The translations under genes and the position numbers were made by a program. A DNA stretch of 64,000 bases. Source: Dysgonomonas mossii. Lineage in GTDB: Bacteria > Bacteroidota > Bacteroidia > Bacteroidales > Dysgonomonadaceae. Location: assembly GCF_004569505.1 (NCBI RefSeq), contig NZ_SPPK01000001.1, positions 744,001 through 808,000 of the forward strand, in the 5' to 3' direction. The stretch's first letter is position 1; every line of letters begins with the position of its first letter. A model generated the notes under the pieces. That model made no database searches. It had not been told where the DNA came from and saw nothing but the letters and a program-made list of their open reading frames with translations. This document shows, one piece after another, positions 36,466 through 46,100 of this stretch.

Positions 36466-37923
36466 TTACCTATTGCTTTTGTTAAGAGCAATACGAGCTT
36501 CAACTTCCCATGTGCGAATTCTATCCTTATATGTATTGTGTGCATTCATCTTCACTATGTCTAATGATGCATCAGAGTTGTCATCCCAACGGCGGCAGAG
36601 ATATAAGACATCATATATACGTCCTATTTGGTAGTTGCGCGAAAAATGTAGGCCTAACGCATAATCTTCTCCGTAACTGGTATTAGGTACTTTGATTTCT
36701 CTCAGAACAGGTGTGTAAAATGCACGTGGAGCACCCAAGCCGTTTATACGCAAAGCATTGTTTCGTCCATTGTCTGGTGTCCATTCTTTATGATCAATAA
36801 TACCCGGAGGTATCATTTTCATATCGAAGTCGGTAAGCATATATGTTCCTACTACCATGGCGCAGTTTTGTTCGTAGAATGCATCTACTATTTTTTGTAA
36901 GGTATTTTCATCAGAATATACATCATCACTATCCAATTGGACGGCAAATTTTCCACACTTCGGGTGATGTACACCGGCATTCCAACAACCACCTATTCCC
37001 AGTTCTTTATTTTCGGGAATAACGTGTATAAGGCGTTCGTCTGTAAATTTTTCAATAGCTTCGGTGGTGCCATCGGTAGAATAGTTATCTACGATAATAA
37101 GATTGAACTTAAAGTTTGTTTTCTGGCTTAGTACAGATTTTATCGCATCAGAAATTGTTTTGATACGGTTTCTGACAGGAATTATTACCGAAGCCTCGTA
37201 CTCAAAGTTTACCTGATCAAATTCTACTTTTCGGAAGTTAGGAGCTAAGTATGCACCAATTGTATTCAGGTGTTCTGTACATGCTTTTTCCATCTCAATT
37301 TGCACTTCCCGATTTTTAGGATCTACGTAGTCAAAAACTTTTTCGCCGCTTTTGCGAGTGTCGTTTTCTATTTCTGTATATAAATATTCATTTATATGCA
37401 CAATCTCGGATTCTTGAGATACTTTTAATCGAAGATCATATATGCCTGCAAACTTATATTCTGTCTCCATATCGGCTACAGCTTTTTTCAATCTATCAGA
37501 CTTGTATATTAATACAGACCCGAAATTGAAATCGTCGCGCAAACTCCCTTTCTGGTATGTGATTACAGGGCTGTTTTTCTTTTCGTTGTTTGCTATTTGA
37601 TAATGATCGGCATACACCATTCCTGCACCTGAGTCAGCTGCTATTTGCAACATACGGTCTAAGGCAAACATGCCAAGGCGTAGACTTGCAGACTTGGTGT
37701 AGATCAGGGTATATTCAGCGTCGGCTTTAGATGCTATTTTCTTTATTGTTGCTGTTGAGCGTAGCGTATCTATATCTAATATGTCGCAACCTTCAATGGT
37801 TTCTTGATTATCGTTTTCTTTTAGCAGATATATTTTATTTACTAGCTCAGATTCCTTAAGAGATAATATAGTCTCTTTTACTTGACTTACGCTTTGAAAA
37901 GGTATAAAACAATTGATCTTCAT
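36466..37923 (-). CDS. Glycosyltransferase family 2 protein with an extra N-terminal domain
   Basis: The 485-residue soluble protein has a GT-A domain in its C-terminal half: EASVIIPVRNRIKTISDAIKS, DNYSTDGTTEAI, AVQLDSDDVY (the metal-binding DSD) and GLGAPRAFY. The N-terminal 230 residues also look like a degenerate GT-A fold (FIPFQSVSQVKETI, AGMVYADHY). No signal peptide or membrane helix is present. It is 10 bp after the SSS symporter gene in the NamZ-led operon. A glycosyltransferase in a degradative cell-wall-sugar operon is unexpected; its acceptor and donor are unknown. Confidence 0.85.
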   Translation of the reverse strand: MKINCFIPFQSVSQVKETILSLKESELVNKIYLLKENDNQETIEGCDILDIDTLRSTATIKKIASKADAEYTLIYTKSASLRLGMFALDRMLQIAADSGAGMVYADHYQIANNEKKNSPVITYQKGSLRDDFNFGSVLIYKSDRLKKAVADMETEYKFAGIYDLRLKVSQESEIVHINEYLYTEIENDTRKSGEKVFDYVDPKNREVQIEMEKACTEHLNTIGAYLAPNFRKVEFDQVNFEYEASVIIPVRNRIKTISDAIKSVLSQKTNFKFNLIIVDNYSTDGTTEAIEKFTDERLIHVIPENKELGIGGCWNAGVHHPKCGKFAVQLDSDDVYSDENTLQKIVDAFYEQNCAMVVGTYMLTDFDMKMIPPGIIDHKEWTPDNGRNNALRINGLGAPRAFYTPVLREIKVPNTSYGEDYALGLHFSRNYQIGRIYDVLYLCRRWDDNSDASLDIVKMNAHNTYKDRIRTWEVEARIALNKSNR

Positions 37924-37933
37924 CGTTTTCAGT

Positions 37934-39412
37934 TTATTTCGTTTGATAATATTCTACTGTTGATTTATTTTTAGTTGTAAGAATAAATAATCCTATGAAT
38001 GTTAATATCGCATTTATAATCAATATTTCGTAGCTGAACCTATATCCGTTGAACCATATTTCGGAGTTTTTATCCAGAATAAAACAGATTATAGGTGCTA
38101 TAATTGTAACTAATGGTATATATCTGTCTTTGACTGCCTTTTTCGTAAAAATACCAAAGGCAAATAAGCCTAATATAGGACCGTACGTATAGCTGGCCAG
38201 AATATATACGGCATCAATAACGGAAGTATTGTTAAGTAGGTCTATTATGATGATTGTCACTCCCATCGTTATAGCCATGCCTATGTGAACTTTTTTCCGT
38301 ATCTGTGCTACCTCTTTTTCTGATTTTTTCTTTGTGCTTTCCAGTATGTCTACCGTAAAAGATGTAGTCAGAGCTGTCAGTGCCGATCCGGCAGCAGCAT
38401 AGGCCGCAGATATCAAACCGATAATAAACAATATGCCGACTATGGTAGGGAAGTATCCGCCCGTGGCTAGTAGGGGAAATACTTCATCGCTTTTTCCGGG
38501 AGTAGATATATTGTTCTGAAATACATAGGTATATAATAAAACCCCGAGCATTAAGAACAATAGATTAATTATTAATTGCATCGAACCACTGATGATAATA
38601 TTTTTTTGAGAATCGCTGGAATTCTTACAGCTCATATTTTTCTGCATCATATCTTGATCTAGTCCTGTTGTAGCTATCACAGTAAATATGCCGGCAAGAA
38701 ACTGTTTGAAAAAGAAGCGTCTGTCATTTATATCATCAAAGAAGAAAGTTTTGGAGAAATCATGTTCGTTAATGGTTGATAACATACTCGAAAAATTAAG
38801 CCCTAAGTCTGATGCAATATAATAGATACATAATCCTACCGAAACAATCAAACAGAATGTTTTTAAAGAATCCGTCCATATTAATGATTTTACTCCACCC
38901 TTGTATGTATAAAGCCATACCAGTCCCACAGTGAACATCACATTCAAAATAAAAGGAAGCTTAAGTGGTGCAAAAACTAATAGTTGCAATACGATGCACA
39001 CTAAAAATAATCGAACAGCAGCTCCCAGCATCTTAGATATGAAAAAGAGCCAAGCACCTGTTTTATATGATGCAATACCAAAGCGGTTTTCTAAATATTC
39101 ATATATGGATGTCAGGTTCATCTTGTAAAATAAAGGAACCAGAACAAATGCAATAATAAATTGTCCAACAACAAACCCCATCACCATTTGCATATACGAA
39201 AATCCACTGGTGGCAACCATACCCGGGACAGATACAAAAGTTACCCCAGATATAGCAGATCCAATCATAGCAAAGGCAACGACATACCATGGCGATTTAC
39301 GGTTTCCGGTAAAGAATCCCTGATTGTCTGCTTTGCGTCCTGTTATATATGATATGGCAAAGAGTATGCTAAAATAAAATGCTATAGTTAATAGTACTAA
39401 TATAGGACTCAT
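37934..39412 (-). CDS. SSS-family sodium:solute symporter, probable amino-sugar importer
   Basis: The 492-residue protein has about thirteen membrane helices and SSS family features: an early GRKADNQGFFTGNR loop, GSAISGVTFVSVPG in TM3, and ATTGLDQDMMQKNMSC near the middle, the conserved SSS stretch. The cargo is not readable from sequence. It is the second gene of the operon led by NamZ copy 2 (12-bp gap), so MurNAc or a MurNAc-containing fragment released by NamZ is the likely substrate. Together with the AmpG-like carrier it gives the operon two different import routes. Confidence 0.9.
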   Translation of the reverse strand: MSPILVLLTIAFYFSILFAISYITGRKADNQGFFTGNRKSPWYVVAFAMIGSAISGVTFVSVPGMVATSGFSYMQMVMGFVVGQFIIAFVLVPLFYKMNLTSIYEYLENRFGIASYKTGAWLFFISKMLGAAVRLFLVCIVLQLLVFAPLKLPFILNVMFTVGLVWLYTYKGGVKSLIWTDSLKTFCLIVSVGLCIYYIASDLGLNFSSMLSTINEHDFSKTFFFDDINDRRFFFKQFLAGIFTVIATTGLDQDMMQKNMSCKNSSDSQKNIIISGSMQLIINLLFLMLGVLLYTYVFQNNISTPGKSDEVFPLLATGGYFPTIVGILFIIGLISAAYAAAGSALTALTTSFTVDILESTKKKSEKEVAQIRKKVHIGMAITMGVTIIIIDLLNNTSVIDAVYILASYTYGPILGLFAFGIFTKKAVKDRYIPLVTIIAPIICFILDKNSEIWFNGYRFSYEILIINAILTFIGLFILTTKNKSTVEYYQTK

Positions 39413-39424
39413 TCAACTGTTTTT

Positions 39425-40588
39425 TTATTCTTCGTATAATAAATAAGGCTTCCGCTGATTCTTGAAGTTTTCAACGTCCTCTTTCCACATTTCTTTAATC
39501 TCTGAGGCAGATTTTCCTTGTTTGATCACATCTCGTACATAACTTACTCCAATGAGTTTTTCAAAAAAAGGAGTAAAGAACTTGTCTCCCATGTTTAAAT
39601 TTTTATATGCATCTATAATATAAGAGAGATCAACTCCTTTCTTGTATATATCTTCGTCGGATATGTTTCTTAAATCAACTCCATAGCATTTTTGATTTAA
39701 AAGAGGCGGATTCTTTGCGCCGGGTATGCTTTTGGGTGTAAAAGAGAATGTATATCCTTTCATTTGAGGATGACCGTATACCTGAAATGGATAAGTTGTA
39801 CCTCGTCCCAAACTCACAGGTGTTCCTTCGAATAAGCATGTTGACGGATACAGATATATTGATTTCATATTCGGTAAATTCGGAGATGGAGCTATCGGCA
39901 ATTCATAAAGAGTTTTATGGGTGTAATTTTTGCATTTAACCACTGTCAGGTCACAGATGCGGTTTTCACTAAGCCAATGTTCTCCATTCACCATCAGAGC
40001 CAACTCTCCTAAAGTCATTCCATGTACTACGGGTATTGGGAGCCATCCTACGCCAGATTTATATTTCATGTCTAGTATCGGCCCATCTACATAATGTCCA
40101 TTTGGATTAGGACGATCTAAGACGATAAATTTTTTGTTATATTCTGCACATACATCCATAAGTCTTACCATTGTAATATAATAAGTGTAGAATCGAAGAC
40201 CAACATCCTGTATGTCGAATAGCATAACATCAAATGAATCCATTGCTTCTTTACTTGGCTTGCGGCTATTGCCGTCATATAAGGATCTTATAGGTATACC
40301 TGTTTTTTTGTCCACCGAATTCGAAACATGTTCTCCTGCGTCAGCATCACCTCTAAATCCATGTTCGGGAGAGAAGATAGACGTTACATTAACCTTCTCT
40401 TGTACTAATATATCTACTAAGTGTTTATTTCCAACCATGCCAGTATGGTTAGATAATACAGCTATACGCTTATCTTTTAATAATGGTATGTATTCTTCTG
40501 TTAATTCCGCAGCAACAATCGGGCTATTCTGTCCGTATATGTTTGCCATAAAGAGCAATAAAAGGGCTATATTCAAAAGTCTTTTCAT
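39425..40588 (-). CDS. namZ: Exo-beta-N-acetylmuramidase NamZ-like protein (DUF1343/GH171), copy 2
   Basis: This 387-residue paralogue has a signal peptide (MKRLLNIALLLLFMANIYGQ) and the same motif set as copy 1: DKRIAVLSNHTGMVG, IFSPEHGFRGDADAGEHV, VMLFDIQDVGLRFYTYITM-like segment (positions about 125-145), and VLDRPNPNGHYVDG. It should release MurNAc from glycan ends in the periplasm. It is the first gene of the minus-strand operon and is divergent from the SusCD locus across a 569-bp control region, which makes shared regulation possible. The two copies differ enough to suggest different substrates, such as intact versus peptide-free ends. Confidence 0.9.
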   Translation of the reverse strand: MKRLLNIALLLLFMANIYGQNSPIVAAELTEEYIPLLKDKRIAVLSNHTGMVGNKHLVDILVQEKVNVTSIFSPEHGFRGDADAGEHVSNSVDKKTGIPIRSLYDGNSRKPSKEAMDSFDVMLFDIQDVGLRFYTYYITMVRLMDVCAEYNKKFIVLDRPNPNGHYVDGPILDMKYKSGVGWLPIPVVHGMTLGELALMVNGEHWLSENRICDLTVVKCKNYTHKTLYELPIAPSPNLPNMKSIYLYPSTCLFEGTPVSLGRGTTYPFQVYGHPQMKGYTFSFTPKSIPGAKNPPLLNQKCYGVDLRNISDEDIYKKGVDLSYIIDAYKNLNMGDKFFTPFFEKLIGVSYVRDVIKQGKSASEIKEMWKEDVENFKNQRKPYLLYEE

Positions 40589-41157
40589 AGTTTAATTCTT
40601 TGATTGTTAATTCTAATTCGAACTCCAAAGATAAGAGATTAGAGATTATATAGTTCAGTGGCTTTAATTTTATTAGGATTACACAACAAATATAAGAGGA
40701 TATCTTTAATTAGGCATCTTTATCGTTATAATAAATTGTTAAATTAACAATAATTTAGTGTTATGTACAAATATTTGCTTTGTGTATAATGTTGCTATGT
40801 GTAATTTCTTTAAGTATCTTTGTTTGATTCTTATTTTGGGTCTGTATTTTCTCTTTTTATAGTTGTTTTTAGTATTTGGAGTGGTTTGATGATATTAATA
40901 TATATTGTTTTCTGCTTATTTGGGTTCGTGTGCTTTTTCTCTTTTATATGTCTAACATATTATTTATTAGGTATATATTTTACTCTTGTAAATATTATAT
41001 TGTATAAAATTTATGTATAAAATTTATGTATAAAATATAATAAATATTAAAATTAATGAATGACTCAAAAAATGTATCTAAAAACCTTATATATTTGTAT
41101 AGTTCAAGTCGGGAAGTGATCTTATTTATTCAGCTTATCTATACAAACCTTGTTTAT
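40589..41157. promoter_or_regulatory. Divergent control region between the murein operon and the SusCD locus
   Basis: No convincing gene is present. On the minus strand TATCTTTG (40626-40633) precedes NamZ copy 2 by 38 bp. On the plus strand TTG (40792-40794) and TATCTTTG (40815-40822) with a 20-bp spacer form a good promoter about 340 bp before the phosphoesterase start, implying a long leader; a second box TATATTTG is at 41090-41097. The middle is very AT-rich. Confidence 0.6.
41003..41036. repeat. 13-bp tandem repeat in the SusCD leader
   Basis: TATAAAATTTATG is repeated at 41003-41015 and 41016-41028, followed by a partial third copy (TATAAAAT, 41029-41036). It may be slippage of AT-rich DNA. 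Confidence 0.7.
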
Positions 41158-43014
41158 ATGAAGAACCTATCTTGCCGTTTACCTCTATTAATATCCTTAT
41201 TGTTGCTTGCTGGAATAATAAAAGGGCAAAGTTTCAATTTTGCTCTAGTAACAGATACGCATGTAACGAAAGATTCTTTGGCTTATAATGATTTAAAACG
41301 TACTGTTGATCAGATCAATAAAACGCCCGATATTAGTTTTGTTTTGGTTACGGGTGATTTAACTGAAGAGGGAGATAGGGCATCTTTAGAAAAGGTAAAA
41401 AGTTTGTTGGATCAACTTAGTGTGAAATATTATCCGTTATCTGGCAATCATGAGACTAAATGGAGTGAATCCGGTGCTACTGATTTTGGCCATATTTTCG
41501 GCTCAGAACGATTTAAGTTCGAATATAATGGAATTACATTTCTAGGATTTGCTACAGGGCCAATAATTCGGATGATGGATGGGCATGTTGCACCCCAAGA
41601 TATCGCATGGTTGAGAAATGAATTTTCATCTGCTAAGCCAAACACTCCTTTTGTTCTTGTAACACACTATCCTTTACAAGATGGAGATGTCGATAATTGG
41701 TATGAAGTAACAGATTTAGCAAGGAAATACAACGTTAAAGTAGTTTTAGGAGGTCATTATCATCGTAACCTATTGTTTTCTTATGATGGGATACCGGGTA
41801 TTTTGAATAGATCTAACTTGCGAGATAAATCGGATGGATTGGGAGGCTATTCCTTATACAGAGTAACACCAGATTCAATATTGGTTTATGAACATAAAAT
41901 AGGACAAGAGCCTAAAAAATGGGGTGGGTATTCTTTATCTCAAAAATATTACACTGAAGATAATTCTATTTATAAGCGACCATCAGACTCTGTAAATCAC
42001 ATTTATCCTCAAGTAAAAGAAAAATGGATTACAAATATAGGCAACACTATATATTCATCTCCTGTTGTTTATCAGAATAAAGTTTATGTCGGAGATGATT
42101 CGGGCATTTTATCTTGTTTGGGTTTGCGAGACGGGAAGGAGATTTGGCGCTTTAAAACAAATAACAGAATTGTTGGTACTCCAGCTGTAAGTAATAATAT
42201 TGTTGTTTTTGGGTCTGCAGATAAGTATATATATGGAATACATGCAAATACCGGTAAGCAGATATGGAAATATCCGGCTAAAGAAGCTGTTTTAGGAGCC
42301 GTCGCAATTGAAGATGGAATTGCTTATATTGGGGCTAGTGATCATACAATGAGAGCTATAAATATAAAAGATGGCTCGCTTGTCTGGGAGTACAGTCAGG
42401 TTGAAGGGTATATAGAGACTCGTCCTTTAATTTATGAAGACAAGGTTATTTTCGGAGCTTGGGATAATAATATGTACGCTTTGGATAGAAAGACGGGTGG
42501 TCTTTTGTGGAAATGGAATGGCGGTTTGACTCGTATGCATTTTTCTCCGGCAGCAGTGTGGCCTGTAGCCGCACATGGTAAGGTGTTTTTTGCGGCTCCG
42601 GATAGGGTAATGACCGCTGTAGATGCACAAACGGGCAACACAGTTTGGCGCACAAAAGAATCAATGGTTCGTGAGACAATAGGTCTATCCATCGATAAAA
42701 CCAGACTGTATAGTAAAACAATGCAAGATAGTGTTGTTTGTTATTCAGCATTAAGTGATACACCGAATAAAATATGGTCTGTTAATGCCTTTTATGGATA
42801 TGATCATGCCCCATCAATGCCGGTGGAAAAGAATAATATTGTATATGGCAGTACCAAGAATGGAATTGTTTTCGCTTTGGATGCGAGAACAGGCAAACTA
42901 CTATGGAAACATAAAAAAGGAAATTCATTAATAAATACAGTAGTTCCCTTAGACAATAAAGAATGTCTATTTTCTTCTAGTGAAGGGATTGTTGGTGTTC
43001 TGTCTGCTCAATAA
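41158..43014 (+). CDS. Metallophosphoesterase fused to a PQQ-like beta-propeller
   Basis: From the ATG at 41158 the 618-residue protein has a signal peptide (MKNLSCRLPLLISLLLLAGIIKGQ). An upstream in-frame start at 41056 would bury it and sits before a TATATTTG box, so it is rejected. Residues about 25-255 are a calcineurin-like phosphoesterase with all metal motifs: DTHVTK (D33, H35), TGDLTEEGD, GNHE, and GGHYHRN. The rest is a propeller of PQQ-like repeats (WRFKTNNRIVGTPAVS, GKQIWKYP, GKLLWKHKKG). It is the first gene of the SusCD locus. A secreted phosphodiesterase acting on a phosphate-linked polymer or lipid is likely; the substrate is unknown. Confidence 0.88.
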   Translation: MKNLSCRLPLLISLLLLAGIIKGQSFNFALVTDTHVTKDSLAYNDLKRTVDQINKTPDISFVLVTGDLTEEGDRASLEKVKSLLDQLSVKYYPLSGNHETKWSESGATDFGHIFGSERFKFEYNGITFLGFATGPIIRMMDGHVAPQDIAWLRNEFSSAKPNTPFVLVTHYPLQDGDVDNWYEVTDLARKYNVKVVLGGHYHRNLLFSYDGIPGILNRSNLRDKSDGLGGYSLYRVTPDSILVYEHKIGQEPKKWGGYSLSQKYYTEDNSIYKRPSDSVNHIYPQVKEKWITNIGNTIYSSPVVYQNKVYVGDDSGILSCLGLRDGKEIWRFKTNNRIVGTPAVSNNIVVFGSADKYIYGIHANTGKQIWKYPAKEAVLGAVAIEDGIAYIGASDHTMRAINIKDGSLVWEYSQVEGYIETRPLIYEDKVIFGAWDNNMYALDRKTGGLLWKWNGGLTRMHFSPAAVWPVAAHGKVFFAAPDRVMTAVDAQTGNTVWRTKESMVRETIGLSIDKTRLYSKTMQDSVVCYSALSDTPNKIWSVNAFYGYDHAPSMPVEKNNIVYGSTKNGIVFALDARTGKLLWKHKKGNSLINTVVPLDNKECLFSSSEGIVGVLSAQ

Positions 43015-43165
43015 AAAAAGAAAATCAGAAATTAAATATTTGTATAACCTTTTATTAAATAAACGTATGAAAAAAAAGCTATAAGCCTAAAATTAATCCT
43101 TAATCTTCTCATGTTTTATACTTATTAAGAAAAAGTATTTTTAAAATTTTAATAAACAAAGTATT

Positions 43166-46100
43166 ATGAATAACTCAAAAACAAACAGAAAAACACTGTC
43201 AAAGAGAATTCTTTGTTTGTTAGCTATTGGGCTGGTTTGCTCATTTACCATGAGTGTTTATGCTTCGGGGGCGAAGTTAAATACATTTATGGAGCAACAA
43301 CAAGCAAAGGTAACTATTCAAGGGAAAGTTATAGATTCTAAAGGAGAACCACTGATTGGTGTTAGCGTAACCGTGAAAGGAACAACAAACGGAACTCTCA
43401 CTGATATGGATGGGGAATATAGTATTTCCACTACAGCTAATGCAACGTTGACTTTTACATATGTGGGGTATAAACCACAATCAATAGCGATAGGGAATCA
43501 AAAAACAATTAATGTAACAATGATAGAAGATGCTCAAATGATGAGCGAGGTTGTTGTTGTTGGTTTTGGTGTGCAGAAAAAAGAAAACTTAACAGGGGCT
43601 GTGGCTTCTGTTGATGTAGAGAAGGCATTAGGTAGTAAGCCTCTTACTGATGTGACAAAAGCGCTGCAAGGTATTACGCCTGGTTTGACAATTACATATA
43701 ATAGTGGAAATTTAGGTGCAGGAGCTAAAATGAACATTCGTGGTGTTGGAACTATTATTGACGGAAAGGAAGCCGGAGAGCCTCTAGTATTGGTTGATGG
43801 TGTTCCTACTGATTTGACATTAATAAATCCGGCTGATATTGCAAATGTATCTGTTCTAAAAGATGCCTCTTCTGCTTCTATTTATGGAGCAAGAGCTGCT
43901 TTTGGTGTGATATTGATTACCACCAAAAAAGGACGGGCAGAAGGAGACAAGGTTAAATTCAGTTATAGTGGTAATATGGCTTTTAGTAAACCTAGCAATC
44001 TGGTTAAATTTGTAGATCCCGTTGATGAGCTTCCTGTGCTAATGGCTGCCTCTCAGCGTAATACTCCAGGATCAAGGTCTGAATCTTTTGGGATGTATCA
44101 TGATGTATTGCTTCCAGGAATTATAAAATGGAAGGAAAAATATGCCTCTAGCAGATCCTTTGATAACAAAGAAATGATTTATGGTGAAGATTGGGAAATT
44201 ATTGATGGGCGTGCTTATACCTATCGGGTATGGGATGCTCACAAAGAAATGTTAAAAGATTGGACTCCGCAACAGACTCATAATCTTTCTGCACAAGGTC
44301 GCTTAGGTGATAACTCGACTTTCCTTATTTCATTAGGTTATGTTGATCAGTCTGGTTTCATGAGAATCAACACAGATAAATTGAAGCGTTATAATGCAAA
44401 TTTGAGTCTTGATACAAAGCTAGCAAAATGGTTGACTTCAAGTGTTGGTATGTTATTTACTCGTAAAGATTTTAAAGAGCCTTTCAATTATTATAATTCC
44501 AGCGGTCTTAATACTATCGAAGGGGAAAACGGATATTTTGGGTATTATATGCGTTGGGGACAATATTTCCCTTATGGAACATATCAAGGAAAGTATTTCC
44601 GTCATGCTCCAGGCTTTATGAACGCAGCTAATATGAATACCCTTCAAACAGACTTGATGAGACTTAATGCATCTTTAACTGCTGATATAACAAAAGATTT
44701 GCAGTTTAAAGCAGAATATAGTTTTACAACTGAAACAATGGATCGTACAATAAATGGACATCCTGTTCAATTATTAGACTTTTGGTCTGGAGGTTGGGAT
44801 CCTAATAACATAATGGGGACAGCATATAAATATGTACAGGCAGTAGGTAGTGCATATGATAAAATTGCATTAGGTAATAGTAAAGATCAAACTCATGTAT
44901 TGAATGCGTACGGAACATATTCTAAAAGAATATCAGATAATCATAATTTAAAAGTAACAGCAGGTACGAATATTGAAAAGAATGAGTTCAAGCGTTTTTA
45001 TGCAGAACGTAGAAATGTTATGGATCAAGCTCTACCAGATATACAGCTTGCAACGGGGGCTCAATATACAACATCGACTTGGAATATATTAAAACCTGCG
45101 CACAACGAATATGCTATTGCTGGATTTTTCGGACGTGTGAATTATGATTATAAAGGAAAATATTTACTAGAACTTAACGGACGATACGATGGGTCTTCTA
45201 ATTTCCCTATAGGTCATTTATGGGCATTTTTCCCTTCAGGGTCAGTCGGATACCGTATAACAGAAGAGCCATTTATGCAAGGGATTAAAAATATTATGAA
45301 TGACTTGAAGCTAAGAGCATCAGCGGGATCTGTTGGAAATCAGAATGTAAAGGCAAATGCTTTTCGACCAATGATGAACATTGAAAGTGCTGACTGGATT
45401 GTTGGAGGAACATTAGTTCCTACAGTTGCTGCTCCGGGCTTAGTAGATAAAGACTTGTCGTGGGAAAAAATAAGAACATATGATATCGGACTCGATGCAA
45501 AGTTCTTAAACAATATGTTCGGTATAAGTTTTGATTGGTATCAACGCGAAAATAAGGGAATTCTGAGATATGGAAAGACTCTACCTCAAGGTACAGGGAC
45601 TACAGCGCCATTAACTAATGCAGGAGATATAAGAACTAGAGGGTATGAACTTTCTGTAGATTTTAATTATCCGATCAACAAGGATATAACGATATATGCT
45701 AGTGCTGCTTTATCTGATTATCAAACAGAGGTAACAAAATGGGATAATCCTACAAATTCTTTAGGCGAATTTTATAAAGGGATGAAGGTTGGAGAAATTT
45801 GGGGATTTGAGACTGATCGCCTTTTCCAGAAAGATGATTTTAATGCTGATGGAACATTTAAAACAGGAATTGCAAGTCAATCGAAATTAATAACTGGTAG
45901 CTTTAAATATGGTCCTGGAGACGTTAAGTATAAAGATTTAGACAAAGATGGAGAGATCACATCGGGAGATCGTACTGCAGATAATCCTGGAGATATGAAA
46001 GTGATAGGAAATTCTACACCTCGCTATCAATATAATTTCCGTGTTGGGGCTAATTTCTATGGATTTGATATCGATGTATTTTTCCAAGGAGTAGGTAAAC

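Noticed and set aside
40820-41020. 66-codon hydrophobic ORF in the SusCD leader
   Set aside because: It starts with TTG inside a -7 box, and the composition (F, I, L, Y only) is what AT-rich DNA gives in this frame. A 43-aa version from the ATG at 40889 is not excluded but has no support.
41056-41157. Longer start for the phosphoesterase-propeller protein
   Set aside because: The extra 34 residues would precede a perfect signal peptide and contain a TATATTTG promoter box.
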